Shown here one piece after another: positions 1 through 11,816 of a stretch of 64,000 nt of DNA (the first letter of the stretch is position 1; each line of letters starts with the position of its first letter). The stretch is from assembly GCA_004764695.1 (NCBI GenBank), contig SMSO01000031.1, positions 4,759,048-4,823,047 on the forward strand. The letters run 5' to 3'. Position numbers and translations under genes: made by a program. The notes beneath the pieces are model-generated. The model had not been told where the DNA came from. It did no database searches and worked only from the letters and a program-made list of their open reading frames with translations. Source of the DNA: Schizochytrium sp. TIO01. Lineage: Eukaryota > Sar > Bigyra > Thraustochytrida > Thraustochytriidae.

Positions 1-107
1 GCATTCATTCCTGCTCTTGGTTACTCGATCTCGCTTCAGCAGGAGGACACGAATGAATGAGGAGGGGCCTGAACTCAAGTGAAGTACCGACTACTCCAAG
101 ACAGCTC

Positions 108-146
108 ACTCACGAAGATCACTCACGAAGATCACTCACGAAGATC
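108..146. repeat. 13-bp tandem repeat, 3 copies
   Basis: The unit actcacgaagatc occurs three times in perfect tandem (108-120, 121-133, 134-146). No gene is associated with it. Confidence 0.9.
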
Positions 147-1476
147 AACGAATGCTTTGCAGCGCTCCAAGTTCATTTCAATGGGGCGGCTGAGCAAAGT
201 TTTGGGAATAGCTCCGCTTCGGTCGAGCGGATGACCTCAGAAAAGGTGCCAGCCAAGACCTGCAATGCTCTCGACTTCCTCCTGAGTTTCTAAAGCAGAG
301 CAGGACAGCAGCCAAGACAAGAGTACGGGGCAATGCACAGCGCGCTTCGCGGTTGTGATCATTTGCTGCGAAACTGAGGTCATCAGCGCAAAACGGTTTC
401 TTGAGGGGAGGGAGCGGAGGGTCGCTGGTGTAAATGAGAATGCACTCGCACGCTCGTTAAATTGCTGGCCACTTTCGTTGCCAACTGCGATGGAGAGGAG
501 GGAGACGAATGACTTCTTCATGGCATCCTGGGAGCCGAGGGCCTTGTGAGCAGATCACATGTGATTTATGAAACTGTAATCATCGTAATACATGGCAAGA
601 GCGTACGCCCGCTCGCACGCATGAGCGAACGCTGAGCAAGACTGGAGTGCAGAGCCCAAAGCGTCGAGTTCACATTTGGTACAATCGCGAGGCAGCACAA
701 TGCCTGGAGCGAGTGATCCGAATAATATTTGTGGGGTCTGGAGATCCTGGTGGTTGCACTTAGTCGAGTAATTTGGCGATTTCTACAGTTTGCGCGGTCT
801 CTTCGGTCCTGATCGCATCTGACTCCGTGGGGGTCCAATATCACCATACATACTTTGATCAAAATGATCATACAAACGGAAGATGGTGGGTAGTTATCGC
901 AGTCACTTCCGTGCAGTTCTTATCTTGAAAATGTCTCCAGCAAAGCAACGACTCGGCGCCAAAGAATTCTCGAGGCCTTTCGTGGCTGACTGACTGAGCG
1001 ACTGACTTGTAGGAACTAGGAATTAGCAGACCCCGGCGCAGTGTAATTCGATTTGGCTTGTGCGCAATTTGTTTGCTATTCCAGGGTTAAGATGAACGAA
1101 TGTTCAGTCCTAATCCTGCTTTATTTTTGTGAAATTGTAAAGAAAAGCGGAAATCTTGTCATTGCCAGGATACAGTTCGATGCGCAGCACGAGCCTCTAC
1201 GTTGCTACCATGAGATGAGATAATAGTTCGACTGGAGGTACAGCCAACGCTGCTTCAAAGTCACCTCAAATACTCAAGTGTGCCTGCCAGCGTCATGTAA
1301 AACATCCCTCTTCAGGAATTCAGAGTCCCGAATCAGGGACCATTGATTCCATCAATTTCATCGCGGCGCTCTCTTCCCAGCTAGGGTAGCAAGGTGGGTA
1401 CGCAGATCGTGAGTCCCCGTGGCAGCCTACCTTTAACTCAATAAGCCAAAGTGCTCGAGCCGCCACCTATGCAGGT

Positions 1477-1569
1477 ATACATACATACATACATACATAC
1501 ATACATACATACATACATACATACATACATACATACATACATACATACATACATACATACATACATACA
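1477..1569. repeat. (ATAC)n microsatellite
   Basis: About 23 nearly perfect copies of ATAC. Any open frame through it is only a repeated Tyr-Val-Cys-Met type peptide and is not evidence of coding. Confidence 0.95.
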
Positions 1570-2100
1570 GACCTACATGCGTACCATCATCTCCAGTCAA
1601 ATCGAATAGTCCAAGTTTTTCTTGCCAGAAACCCAAGGTGGCAACTAGCATTCGGTCGCGCTTCTTTGAAGTGCTAGCAGGTGCTCACTTATCCTGCTAC
1701 GCCTTTCCGCTGTGCTTTCCAGCATTACAAAAGTGGAAACGTCTTTCGACCAATTGGCGAGGCCTTGATGCGGAAAATGTCGCGCTCTCGTTACAAAAAA
1801 CAAAAGACATCGGTCAACGTCGTCGTCGTCGTCGAAACCAACCTGCGGATGTGACAAACCCTCGCAAACTCTCTGTCCTCGGCCTCGCTAGTGAGCGAGC
1901 GAGCGTGCGTGCGTGCTTGACATTCAGGCCAGAGCAGAGGCCAGGAAGCCGCGGCACTCTTCGCGATCGAATAGAGGGCTTCCTGTGCCATATAGTTGAC
2001 ACTTCTTTGCAGGGAGTGAGTCGAACTAAGTCTCCGCTACTCTGCTTTAGCGCTTTGGTCGCCGTAGTGCATTTCTCTCCGTCTTGGGGCTTCTACGCTC

Positions 2101-2130
2101 TGCTAGGAGAACCCCTAGGGTCTCCTAGCA
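2101..2130. repeat. Inverted repeat with 10-bp perfect arms
   Basis: The arms tgctaggaga and tctcctagca are exact reverse complements. They flank a 10-nt spacer that contains the perfect palindrome ccctaggg. The element could form a cruciform or hairpin. No neighbouring gene gives it an obvious role. Confidence 0.8.
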
Positions 2131-2475
2131 GACGGCAGTAATCTCATCGCCCCTCACAAAGCATTTGGCAAGTGTGAAAGTTATCGCAGCAGAGTTGGAG
2201 GGAAGAAGAAAGAGAGGGTCTTCTTAGAGGGAGGTAAGATAAGAAAGCGTGGCATTTGGCAATCGATGGGTCAGCGAATCAATCTACTCGCCGCGCCCCA
2301 CCGGCACCCCTCCCTTCTTCCGCCTTGCGCAATGAATCTGAGGCGGAGGCGACCGACGTGGGTGGATCTTCCGAGCCTCCGCTGCGATGCGACTCGTCGC
2401 TGGGTAAACAAATTTATTTATTTATTTATTTATTTGGACACGTGACTATAATTTCAATCTCTTTGTTTGGGAGGC

Positions 2476-5300
2476 TACGTTATAGCGTTTTGGCGCCATA
2501 GCTGCTTGTATACTCTTAATATTCATTAAAGAGAGGTACACGAATACAACCACGTTGCAAAGTCAGTTTATTAGTCTTCACTTGAAATTAAGACTCCATA
2601 TTTTAAAAGTTATTTTGGCAGATTAAAAACAAATATTATATATATTTCTTTCGACATTATGATCGAGGAGAATTGGGGTAAACATGTACTACACGAGGGT
2701 GATAGAGTAGTAATAATAGTAATGAATAGACAGAGAGAAAACAGAGTAAGGATATTGTGACAACGAGCTTTGCGTAGGCTTAGTTTTTGTTTTGATTGTA
2801 TTTACTTAGGAGTTCTGCATTTTTTATTTAAGGCAAAAGATGAAATGATAGTGGTGGAGACTTTTTTATTTTTATTTTTTTTTTAATATGTGTGAATATC
2901 CCCCCCCCCCCCCCCCCCTTGCTACTACTATTCTTTTATAATGAAAATTAGCTTGTAAAATTTTGATCTCTTTCAATATTTCACACTATACAAGCACCAG
3001 CTATGTAGTACGTATTAGCGTCTTTTTATTTTCTGATATTTTATATTATATATATTTTTATTTTAAAAAATTAAAGGTGCAGGTTACATGGGAAGGACAT
3101 TATCATGAGTAGACGTCCCAAACAGCGAACAATATAGAAGTGTTTCATATATCTACACTTCAAAAAAAGAAATGAAACTAAAAACCGTATAGTATAATAT
3201 ATTTGACTGTCACTTTCAATGTTTCCTCTACGATTTAGCATATGAAGAAACTCTGGAATATGCTAAGACATTCTGCAATATAAGTTACGCTTCTCCCCAG
3301 GTACAGATAGTAACTCCTACCTGATATCTCAATACTAAGCTTATCATTAAAATTTCTTGCGCGATTGCGTAGTAGTAGTAGGAACTTCAGGACCCAATCT
3401 TTGCTTTCTCTCTTAAAGGTCGCAGATCACTTCTGTCCGTAGCAGTTTAAATATTCTTTCTATATATTAAAACTTTTAGGTATATAATTGAGTGGCCACT
3501 GGATGCTTAACCGTCTAAAGTAGGTCCTTCATGTAACACAATCGCATAAACATCTCATATATATATAATATAATATATAAGTAAATGCGTCACTTCGCCG
3601 GATCATTAATATGGCGGGTTTATCTTTCACATTTTGACCCATTATATATAAAATGCTTTCCTCAGATTAATGCAACGTTTTTAGGCTTCGCCTAGTCAGT
3701 TTGGCAGTTTTAAATGTTTTAAATTCAAAAAGCCGTAGGTAGTCTTTCTAGAATTACTTTTAATTTGAATTTCCCCTATCGCGAAAGCTCGAGAATGGAC
3801 CTTGTGCCACACTTAATCTGGGAAACTCGAAGAAATTATTTTTAAAACGAGAGAGAAACGGTCAGTGCAAGCCGAGTAACTACAAAGTGATAAAGTTTCT
3901 TTTTATTCTTTTGATCATTCACTCCAAAAGTTGTCAAGGAAATTTAATTAAGCCAGAGACGCAATGTCTTATTCGAAAGTAGCATCGTAAGTTCAACTCG
4001 ATAGCAGCCTGATGCGGCATTCAAAAATTGCAGTTTCCTTCCTGCTTTTGAAGCGTATGACTATGAATGAAAATTGATGTTGTCAACTGAATACTCATTC
4101 TTATTTGTTATAAGCACCATGTTTGATACATTAACCCTTTAAAACTTATACAGAGAGATCAAAAGTACAACTCTCAGTAAAGGGGGAAATTGTATATACT
4201 GTTTAAGGGTGTGAATAACAGAAGAGCCTCATTCTTCAAAGGGCATCTATACGAATGTTAGATTTAACAGAATTAAGATGGTGTCATATCAAATTCCTTT
4301 TTGCAACGATAATAAGGGCTTCTAGTTTCCTGAGGCAAAATTTGCAAATTAACTAGACTAATCAACACTGTTTTACATTCAGCAGGAGCTCTGACTTAAT
4401 ATATTTCTGTTGCGCCTTAACCTAGAAGTAATACCTATACTGCTAGAAGTTCTTGCAAGTTTGTGATCCGATATGCGCAAGTTTTGTTTTTCTGATTATA
4501 AATAGATGTCCAGCCAACTAACGATTCCCATTAACTTGTTCTTTTGAAAATGATAAGCTGGGATTAGGTTCGTTGGATTCAGACTTTTTGAGGTGGCGTA
4601 TAGTTTGTTATTCTTCTTCATCGTTATACCTTTTGCAACCTTGGAAAAGTGAAAGCACTTTAAACCCCCTTGGCTTACCTATCATAACTCTAACCTAAGG
4701 ATCTTTTTTGCTAGTTGTCAAACTTACACCTTTTCCTTCTTCTGATTCTTATTTTCATGGATCAATCCTATCGTACCTACGACTGCTATACTTTAAAATT
4801 CTGACCCGGGAAGTTCGTAACGTCATAATAGAAGAAGATCATAATTGATCCTCCTAAAAGTTTTCTAAGTGTTTTTTGTTTTTGTTTTGTTTTGTTATTT
4901 TAATAAGAATTAAAAGTGCTCAATTTCAAAAGTAGGTAGGGACAGTTTTAAATTTTAAAATGTAATGAGTTCTCAATTAATTTAGATTAATTCAAAATAA
5001 AAGTATTATAATAAAGTAATAGATGGACATTTATTTCACCATAGGTACCTTCCATTTCCTTTTTTTTCTTCTCATTCCCTCCCCTTTATAAACACTTTAT
5101 TAAACAAATCGATTGATATGTGAAATAAATCGATCGAAGTCATAATAATGATAATATTTGTTTTCAACTCCCTTAAAATTTCCAAGCTAGGGGACGAAAA
5201 ATGAATATGTGCTGTAAACTTTCATAGATAATTTTTTAATTTCAAAACCAAGAAATAATCGAAAATTGACGAACGACACTAATTGCTCTATCTTCTACTT
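2476..5300. other. AT-rich block without ORFs
   Basis: No reading frame of 60 codons or more starts between about 2500 and 5470 on either strand. Composition falls sharply compared with flanking DNA. By hand, 2581-2640 has 12 G or C in 60 and 3001-3060 has 11 in 60, although parts near 3961-4020 reach 27 in 60. A poly-C run of 19 lies at 2900-2918, and A/T-rich homopolymer tracts surround it. I recognise no RNA gene. It could be an old intergenic desert, organelle-derived DNA or a chromosome-maintenance element; the sequence alone does not decide. Confidence 0.6.
2900..2918. repeat. Poly-C homopolymer
   Basis: A run of 19 C residues sits inside a very A/T-rich block. Its exact length may be affected by sequencing error. 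Confidence 0.9.
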
Positions 5301-7140
5301 TACTTCTTAGCGGTGGATTCTCCGTCATAGCACGTGTGCTTCGAGGCATTCTGCTGCTGCCTACGCTTGAACGCTTAGGCCTTTGCTGCTAATTATGTTC
5401 CAAGATGCTAGGACGGACGCTCGTGTTATGCCAAAGTAGGGCGGATCAGAGTTCACATGCACCGCCATCATCATGTTCCTTTACCAACCAATTGATTACC
5501 GCGTCTTTTTCAATTGCGATGTTTCTTCCTTCTCCTATGAGGCGAAGAGAAAGTCTTTGATTTATCTACAATGCATTCCCTCACTCACACTCAATCACTC
5601 TCTCACTCACTCACCCACCCACCCACTACGCTGTCTGTCCATTTCCGTACAATAAAGCTCACTCTTTAAACTATCAAATCAGAAGAGTTTTGACGTCGAA
5701 CTCGAAGAGCGCTCGATTCCTTTTCCACCGCTCCTGTAGAGTTAGTTGTATAATGACCAACCTACCTTGTAGTAGCGAAGCTGAGAGGAGTTCGCAGCAG
5801 ATATATGTTTTGTATTCTTGGGTACTACAAGCTGTGCGCCTGTGACGGAATCGGCCCCGGAGAGTCACAGAGTACCACTGTGAAAGCTTGTATAGCTTTC
5901 AATTCGCAACAGTCATCACAGTCCTAGTTGGCAACGAATCAAGCACGGTGTCCCCTGGTTGGAAAATATGACGACTTGCAACAAGCGCCGGGCTCTACTC
6001 CAGCACGAAGTCCGTGCCTTCGCTAGTTTCCTAATTTCTCACTGTCCGCTGAGCTCCCAAAGCCCTCTCTCTGGAAACTAAAGAAGGTTTTACTTTAACA
6101 TTTGTTTTGCTTTGCTTTGCTTGCTTGCTTGCTTTACATCAAAGTCGAAGAAACTATGAAAGATGAAGTGAGTGATTAATTATCTTCAAGCTCTTTGCGG
6201 AGAATTGCAAATTCACTTACTTTATCTAAACAGATAAACAGTAAATATTTTTAATGGAGGAAAAAGTAGATGAATAAAGAGACCAAGGGACCCTTCCCTT
6301 CTTCTTTTTGTTTTCAACAGTGACAGCAGCCCGCCCAATTTTTATTTTTTACTCTCTCTTTTAAAATAAAAATAGTATTTTAAAATATTACTAATAGAAA
6401 ATGAGAGAGAAAGATTAACATTTTCCTCAACAACAACATGTAAAGTCTGGCATGGCGGCCTGCCCCGTGCAGGCTTCCTGAGCGATATGCGGGGTGGTGA
6501 CGAGGCAGACACTGACCCTGGGTTCGAAGAAGTAGGCAGCATGCGTCCTTCAGAGTGGGTGCAGAACTGTCGCTGTTGAAAAAACAAAGTTAGCGCGTTC
6601 CCTCGTAGATCCATCCTGCGTTGCTTTCTTTCTTTCTTTCTTTCTTTTTTCAATTAGTTATTATTTTGAACGTATGTTTGGCAATTCGGGCACCCGCTTA
6701 GACTACCGGAAAATAAGAGCAGAAACTTATTTAATATCGCGAGAAGAATCTTTATAAAACTTCGTCTATTTTCTTTCTTTTCCGACTGAATAGCCTGAGC
6801 GCCGGTGTTTTAGATTACAGAGTTTGCGCGATAAAAGAGGCGAACTCAGTCCTTGCGTACCGTGAATGCTCAATCCTCGCGGGACCATGAGAGAAACCTC
6901 CCGGAGCTTATATTTTCTCGAACAGCTGCTCCTCACGGCCTGTGTCCTCATTCCGTGGCTGCACCAGAAATTGGTTGGTACATTCACATTCATTCATTGA
7001 TCATTCATTTTGATTAATTGATTGAATTATTGATTGAATGGTCACTTGAAGCGTGTGTGAACGAAGAAATAACTTTCGATAAAAATGAATCAATCACTCA
7101 GAACAATTACTAGAACTATTCCGATGCGAAGAAAGAAAGA
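5301..7140. other. Non-coding region before the pentamer array
   Basis: I see no gene here. Short low-complexity tracts occur at 5580-5630 (CTCA/CCCA type), 6105-6135 (CTTTG/CTTG) and 6625-6650 (TTTC). A GC-rich island at about 6450-6550 has no convincing open frame, and I could not fold a tRNA from it. Confidence 0.5.
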
Positions 7141-7396
7141 AAGTAAAGTAAAGTAAAGTAAAGTAAAGTAAAATAAAGTAAAGTAAACTAAAGTAAACTA
7201 AAGTAAACTAAAGTAAACTAAAGTAAACTAAACTAAACTAAACTAAACTAAACTAAACTAAACTAAACTAAACTAAACTAAACTAAACTAAACTAAACTA
7301 AACTAAACTAAACTAAACTAAACTAAACTAAACTAAACTAAACTAAACTAAACTAAACTAAACTAAATAAAAGTAAATAAAAGTAAATAAAAGTAA
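7141..7396. repeat. Graded pentanucleotide array (AAAGT to AAACT)
   Basis: The array begins as pure AAAGT pentamers, passes through a zone where AAAGT and AAACT alternate as a 10-bp unit, becomes pure AAACT from about 7226 to 7360, and ends with AAATAAAAGT-type units. On the minus strand the core reads TTTAG. The ordered change along the array suggests successive local expansions of mutated units. No coding potential is seen. Confidence 0.95.
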
Positions 7397-8086
7397 AAAG
7401 AATGCTCACCGTAGGGGGACGCTTTCCAAGGCTCACGAGTCCCTTCGCAGGCCTGAAGTGGCTCCCGCTAAAAGCCGCCAATTTCCACGAGGACAAACGA
7501 AATTTACCGAAAGACTCCTTACCGTCCGGCCGTCAACCAGCCGAGCTCAGCGCCCGCGAAGAAGCCGCTGGCCGTTGGCCTCTCCCAAGATTGGCCTCGC
7601 TCTGGAAAATGAATCACCACCATGCTGCGAGCACTTGCGTTCTAGCCCCAGCCTACCTACAGCTAGCAGTCAGTCCCTAGCGCTAACGGCATTAGAACAG
7701 AACGGCAGCCAACTAACCCAGTCTCTCCAGCAGAGAAGAACGGTACACACCTTATCTTACTACACTACAGAAGCACTTCTTCGCAGTGTAATTTGTACAA
7801 GGTGGAGAAGGCAACGAACGCCACAGAAGGACCACGGCGGAGGAGCCGCAAGAGCTTGAGCTCGCGGGTTTGACAGCTGCTCAGCCGGGCAGCCTGAGAG
7901 TCTGACAGCCTGAGAGTCTGGTGGTCCGATGGAGGGAGAGAGCGAGGAGTTCTTCGATTCTGCTGTGAGCAGAAGCTCGGTTCGGAGGAGGCGTGGAGTG
8001 CCGAATCAAAAGTTCGATCACAAGCCATACTCGTGCCCCTCACTGTAGCAGTAGTCGTAGTTCGATGAGTGAGTTCGGTGCTGAAG

Positions 8087-8200
8087 ATTGATTGATTGAT
8101 TGATTGATTGATTCACTCATTCATTCATTTGATTTTAAATTGATTGATGGATTGATTGCCTTTCCAGTTCCACGTAAGAAAGTAAGTAAGTAAGTAAGTA
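8087..8200. repeat. (GATT)n, (ATTC)n and (AAGT)n microsatellites
   Basis: GATT units run from about 8087 to 8112 and are followed by ATTC units. A second short array of AAGT lies at about 8178-8200. The arrays are close together but are not in one repeat frame. Confidence 0.85.
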
Positions 8201-8629
8201 GGGAGGGAGGTACGTACAGTGATACTCGGTTTGGTGACGATGATGATGGCGATCTTTATGAGGTGTTGAGGAGGACTGTTTGTGATGAAGGTTCGCGACC
8301 AGTCGCGATGTTTGAGGGCTGACCATGAGCAAGAAGAAGAAAGCTCGTTCGAAATCGGAGATGGACTCACGATGGTCGACAGCCAGCAGAAATTCGCGCC
8401 TTGACTCGTCGCGAAACAAAAAAACAACAACGTCGGTGAATAGCGAGTTTCTGCTTTTGATAGTTGGCAAAACACGAAGCCGAAATGTGGGGCTGTGAAA
8501 ACACTGAGCTGAGAGAGCCTTCCTTTCTTCCTTCTATCTCTGTGCCTGAGTATGGTAGGTAGGGATAGGTACCACCTCTGTAGGGTAGGTAGGTCTGTCT
8601 ACGCAAGTAGCTGTGTGAGAGAGAGAAGG

Positions 8630-8799
8630 AATATATGAATATATGAATAAATGAATAAATGAATAAATGAATAAATGAATATATGAATATATGAATAAAT
8701 GAATAAATGAATATATGAATATATGAAAAAATGAATAAATGAATAAATGAATAAATGAATAAATGAATAAATGAATAAATGAATAAATGAATAAATGAA
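8630..8799. repeat. ATGAATAA/ATATGAAT array
   Basis: About 170 bp of 8-bp units, mostly ATGAATAA with interspersed ATGAATAT variants. All three minus-strand frames stay open through much of it and encode FIYSFIHL-like strings. That is a property of the repeat, not evidence of a gene. Confidence 0.95.
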
Positions 8800-9787
8800 C
8801 GTGTCGTGTCATTCATGGAAAGCAAACTATTTCATGAGTTTATCGATTGATACACACGCAGATGATATCGGTGCCTTGGGATATGTAATGCAAATTGTAT
8901 ATGGCAGAACTCGCCTGCTTGCTGTTTCGGCTTGAGAACGTCCACGATCCTCCTCCCGAAGAGAGATTGCGCTTGTGTCTCGAACTAGCTGTGAACGTGC
9001 TCCAAGGTAGAAGCAGCGGCCGAAGAGATCAAGTATCGAATCAAAGAGAAGAGTCCTGAACACAACAACAGAAGAGCGGCGACTCATTGAATAAATGAAT
9101 GAATAAATGAGTAAATAAACGAAATAAACGAAATGAATAAATAAACGAAATTAATAAGGCTAGCAAAGGCCCGAGGAGCAAAGGGACGAACGGAAACTGT
9201 GGATTCCTCTCTTCCAGTTCGGCACTAATCTTTGATTTAGCTTCAGTCTAGCTTTGGTTTAGCATGCGCTTGTGAAGTCTCGGCTCCTCCGTTTTATGAG
9301 ATGATTGATCTTTGGTTATAAATCATCGGTGTTGGGCCGGACTGCGGCTGATTGATTGATTGATCGATCGATGTGCTGGTCAATGCTTCTTAAGCGCGGG
9401 CAGAACAGAGAATTGTTGTTGCGCACTATAGACTTTCGTCCGCGTTGCCAGGTCCCCCAGGAGCGAACGGGACGGCTTGCCCCGGGCCAGGCATAGTGCA
9501 GGCATATTGCCACCTTCCACTCTGCGCGAGCGAGCGAGCGAGTGATTTGGTTTGTAGTCAATCAGAAGCAGCTCTTCTTCTTGCGCGAGGCCGGTCGCAG
9601 CGCAACCGCATAATTATAATTCTTCAAAAACAAACCAAACAAATAAACAATGGTTTTAACATACGAATTTTGCCAATAATAGATAATAATGTGGCGCCAT
9701 CCGTTTTATCAGTACGATTTTGAGAGGCTTAAACTAACGAACAAACGAATAAACAAACAAACGAATTGTTTTATAAAAAAGAAAGAG

Positions 9788-9829
9788 ATGGATGGATAGA
9801 TGGATAGATAGATAGATAGATAGATAGAG
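9788..9829. repeat. (GATA)n microsatellite
   Basis: GATG units pass into about seven GATA units. No gene is associated with it. Confidence 0.9.
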
Positions 9830-10183
9830 CTTGGCCTGATTCGCCAAGCAATTTCAAGCAGCCCAAGGCTCATTGCCGTGTTGATTGCTTTCGCAATTTT
9901 TCAGAGGACGTGCAGTTCTTTCCCTTGTACGCGTCATGCCTTCGCTGCTGCTGTGTACGCCAGAATCGCCGGTCGGTGCGAAGCAAACAAGCAAGCAAGC
10001 AAGCAAGCAATCTCCACACGCTCGCGGTGTCCACGGGTGCCCCGATTTGGCAACATTATGAGAGGAGGCCCAACGTAACCAACCCCCAAAACATCAAACA
10101 AAGCGAGTGGGCATCGAAGAGCTAAACTAAGCATCTGCTAAACAGTCCGGCGAACAACACTCAATAACACCTGAAAACAACAA

Positions 10184-10185
10184 AG

Positions 10186-10231
<46 letters not shown>
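10184..10231. repeat. (AATC)n microsatellite
   Basis: About twelve uninterrupted AATC units. The same motif recurs at 11155-11330 and 62305-62367. Confidence 0.95.
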
Positions 10232-10232
<1 letters not shown>

Positions 10233-10498
10233 TGCATACATACTTACGCAAACAGGTGAACTGCAATCGGAAGAGACAATGCATGCAAACCACAGCTCAA
10301 TCGAAGTTCAACTCGCGTTCCTTCATTTCCATCCTTCGACCAAACGCAGTTCAAGTGATGCATGAATCTAATTCATTATTATTTTATTCTTTTAGTTTTC
10401 TTTACAAAATGAACTAAATAAAGCAAATGAAGCGAAGAGAGGAACTCGAAGAGCTTTGTTTCTTGACCAAAGGTTTATTAGAGAGACAATTAATCAAT

Positions 10499-10552
10499 CA
10501 GACAAACAAACAAACAAACAAACAAACAAACAAACAAACAAACAAACAAACA
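10499..10552. repeat. (ACAA)n microsatellite
   Basis: About thirteen uninterrupted ACAA units. They are followed about 60 bp later by a short TCTGC array at about 10612-10635. Confidence 0.95.
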
Positions 10553-11154
10553 GTCACACAGAGAGAGCGTCCGCTCAAGCGCTGGCCGGGAGGGCCCGAG
10601 CGGATATCCGCTCTGCTCTGCTCTGCTCTGCTCTGTGGCCCCACCTCACTCACCTGCGCCTGCCCATCCACCCGCCTGGCTTGCGCTCCACACCTCACGA
10701 GGCCCGGCTGCCGCGGCATTGAATTACAAGTTACGCGCAAGACGTCAATGCGATGCAATGCGATGCAATGCAATGAAAATGCGCTTCGTTTAATGAAAAT
10801 GAATTCTTTCGCCCTCTCATAAACAGAGCCGCAGAAGGGAAGAAGAAGGAGAAGAAGAAGAAGAAGAAGAAGTTGCCACGCGCTACTTCAGAGAGGTAAT
10901 AATGTTTTTGGTTAAAGAACTGCCTGCCTGACTGACTGCCTGCCCTCCTTTCCCTCTGTCCTTTCTCTTCGTTCGTATTGTGCTCGATGGCGACTTCCTT
11001 CTTCTGTGCAATGAGCTCTGCGGTGGCTTCAGCCCACTCACTCACTCACTCATTCACGCACTCACGCACGCACTGACTTACTCGTTGCTTGCTTATTACT
11101 CGCTTGCTCGCAGCGAGGAGGGAGAGAATCGAGGAATCATTCAATATCAATGTA

Positions 11155-11335
11155 TCAATCAATCAATCAATCAATCAATATCAATGTACCAATCAATCAA
11201 TCAATATCAATGTACCAATCAATCCATGAATATGAATCAATCAATCAATATGAATCAATCAATCAATCAATATGAATCAATCAATGAATGACTCAATGAA
11301 TGTGAGTAAATCAATGAATGATCGAGTGTGTGCAA
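11155..11335. repeat. Compound (CAAT)n array with higher-order blocks
   Basis: CAAT units are grouped into larger blocks separated by atatcaatgtac or atatgaat segments. This gives a visible higher-order period, and it decays into GAAT units at the right end. Confidence 0.9.
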
Positions 11336-11385
11336 TGCAATAAACTCTGGTCTCCTTCATTGATTGTTTGTTGATAGTCTCTCTT

Positions 11386-11452
11386 CTTCTTCTTCTTTCT
11401 TTCTTTCTTTCTTTCTTTCTGTTTGTTTGTTTGTTTCTTTCTTTCTTTCTAT
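11386..11452. repeat. (TTC)n/(TTTC)n/(GTTT)n pyrimidine array
   Basis: The array runs from TTC units into TTTC units, is interrupted by three GTTT units, and returns to TTTC. It lies immediately left of the inverted repeat at 11461-11541. Confidence 0.9.
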
Positions 11453-11460
11453 ACATGTGT

Positions 11461-11541
11461 CCTTGGTTCTAAGACATGCGGGAAATCGGACGTTGCTTCG
11501 GCCCGACAGAAGGCAATTCGGCCCGAGGATTAGAACCAAGG
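11461..11541. repeat. Inverted repeat, 12-bp arms
   Basis: The arms ccttggttctaa (11461-11472) and ttagaaccaagg (11530-11541) are exact reverse complements separated by 57 nt. The spacer contains two TTCGGCCCGA-like copies. A hairpin is possible. It does not match tRNA architecture in my reading. Confidence 0.75.
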
Positions 11542-11763
11542 TCGCGCGTACCACAGACAGATGGGAGGACCGGCGGCAAGAATGCAGGCGAAAGGGCGCC
11601 GGGGCCTGCGAAGAAACATCGCGGTGGGCCCTGGCTCGCTCTTGGAGGCGCTTGACCGCCTGCGGACACAGCGAATTTGCCAAATGGCGCCGCAGGGATC
11701 CGTGAAGAGGCAACAAAAGACAGTCAGTCCCTTTGTTAGTTACTTAGATAGATACTTCTTAGC

Positions 11764-11816
11764 TAGTTAGTTAGTTAATTAGTTAATTAGTTAGTTAATC
11801 AGTTAGTTAGTTATTA
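11764..11816. repeat. (TTAG)n microsatellite, imperfect
   Basis: TTAG units are mixed with TTAAT variants. The period is four bases, so this is not an ordinary telomeric repeat. Confidence 0.85.

Larger units (their letters stand above)
1..2475. other. Left-edge non-coding region with short repeats
   Basis: I see no supportable gene here. The short open frames on both strands overlap each other, lack recognisable domains and are interrupted by low-complexity tracts. The region holds three perfect copies of a 13-bp unit at 108-146, an ATAC array at 1477-1569, a GCGTGCGTGC-type tract near 1900, a strong inverted repeat at 2101-2130 and a TTTA array near 2412-2435. Confidence 0.6.

Noticed and set aside
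6450-6550. Possible tRNA gene because of gggttcgaa
   Set aside because: The flanking bases do not form a T-stem, and no acceptor or anticodon arm could be aligned.
8367-8825. Open frames of 92-152 codons on the minus strand rich in FIYSFIHL
   Set aside because: They are translations of the ATGAATAA array; all frames across it remain open because the repeat lacks stops on that strand.
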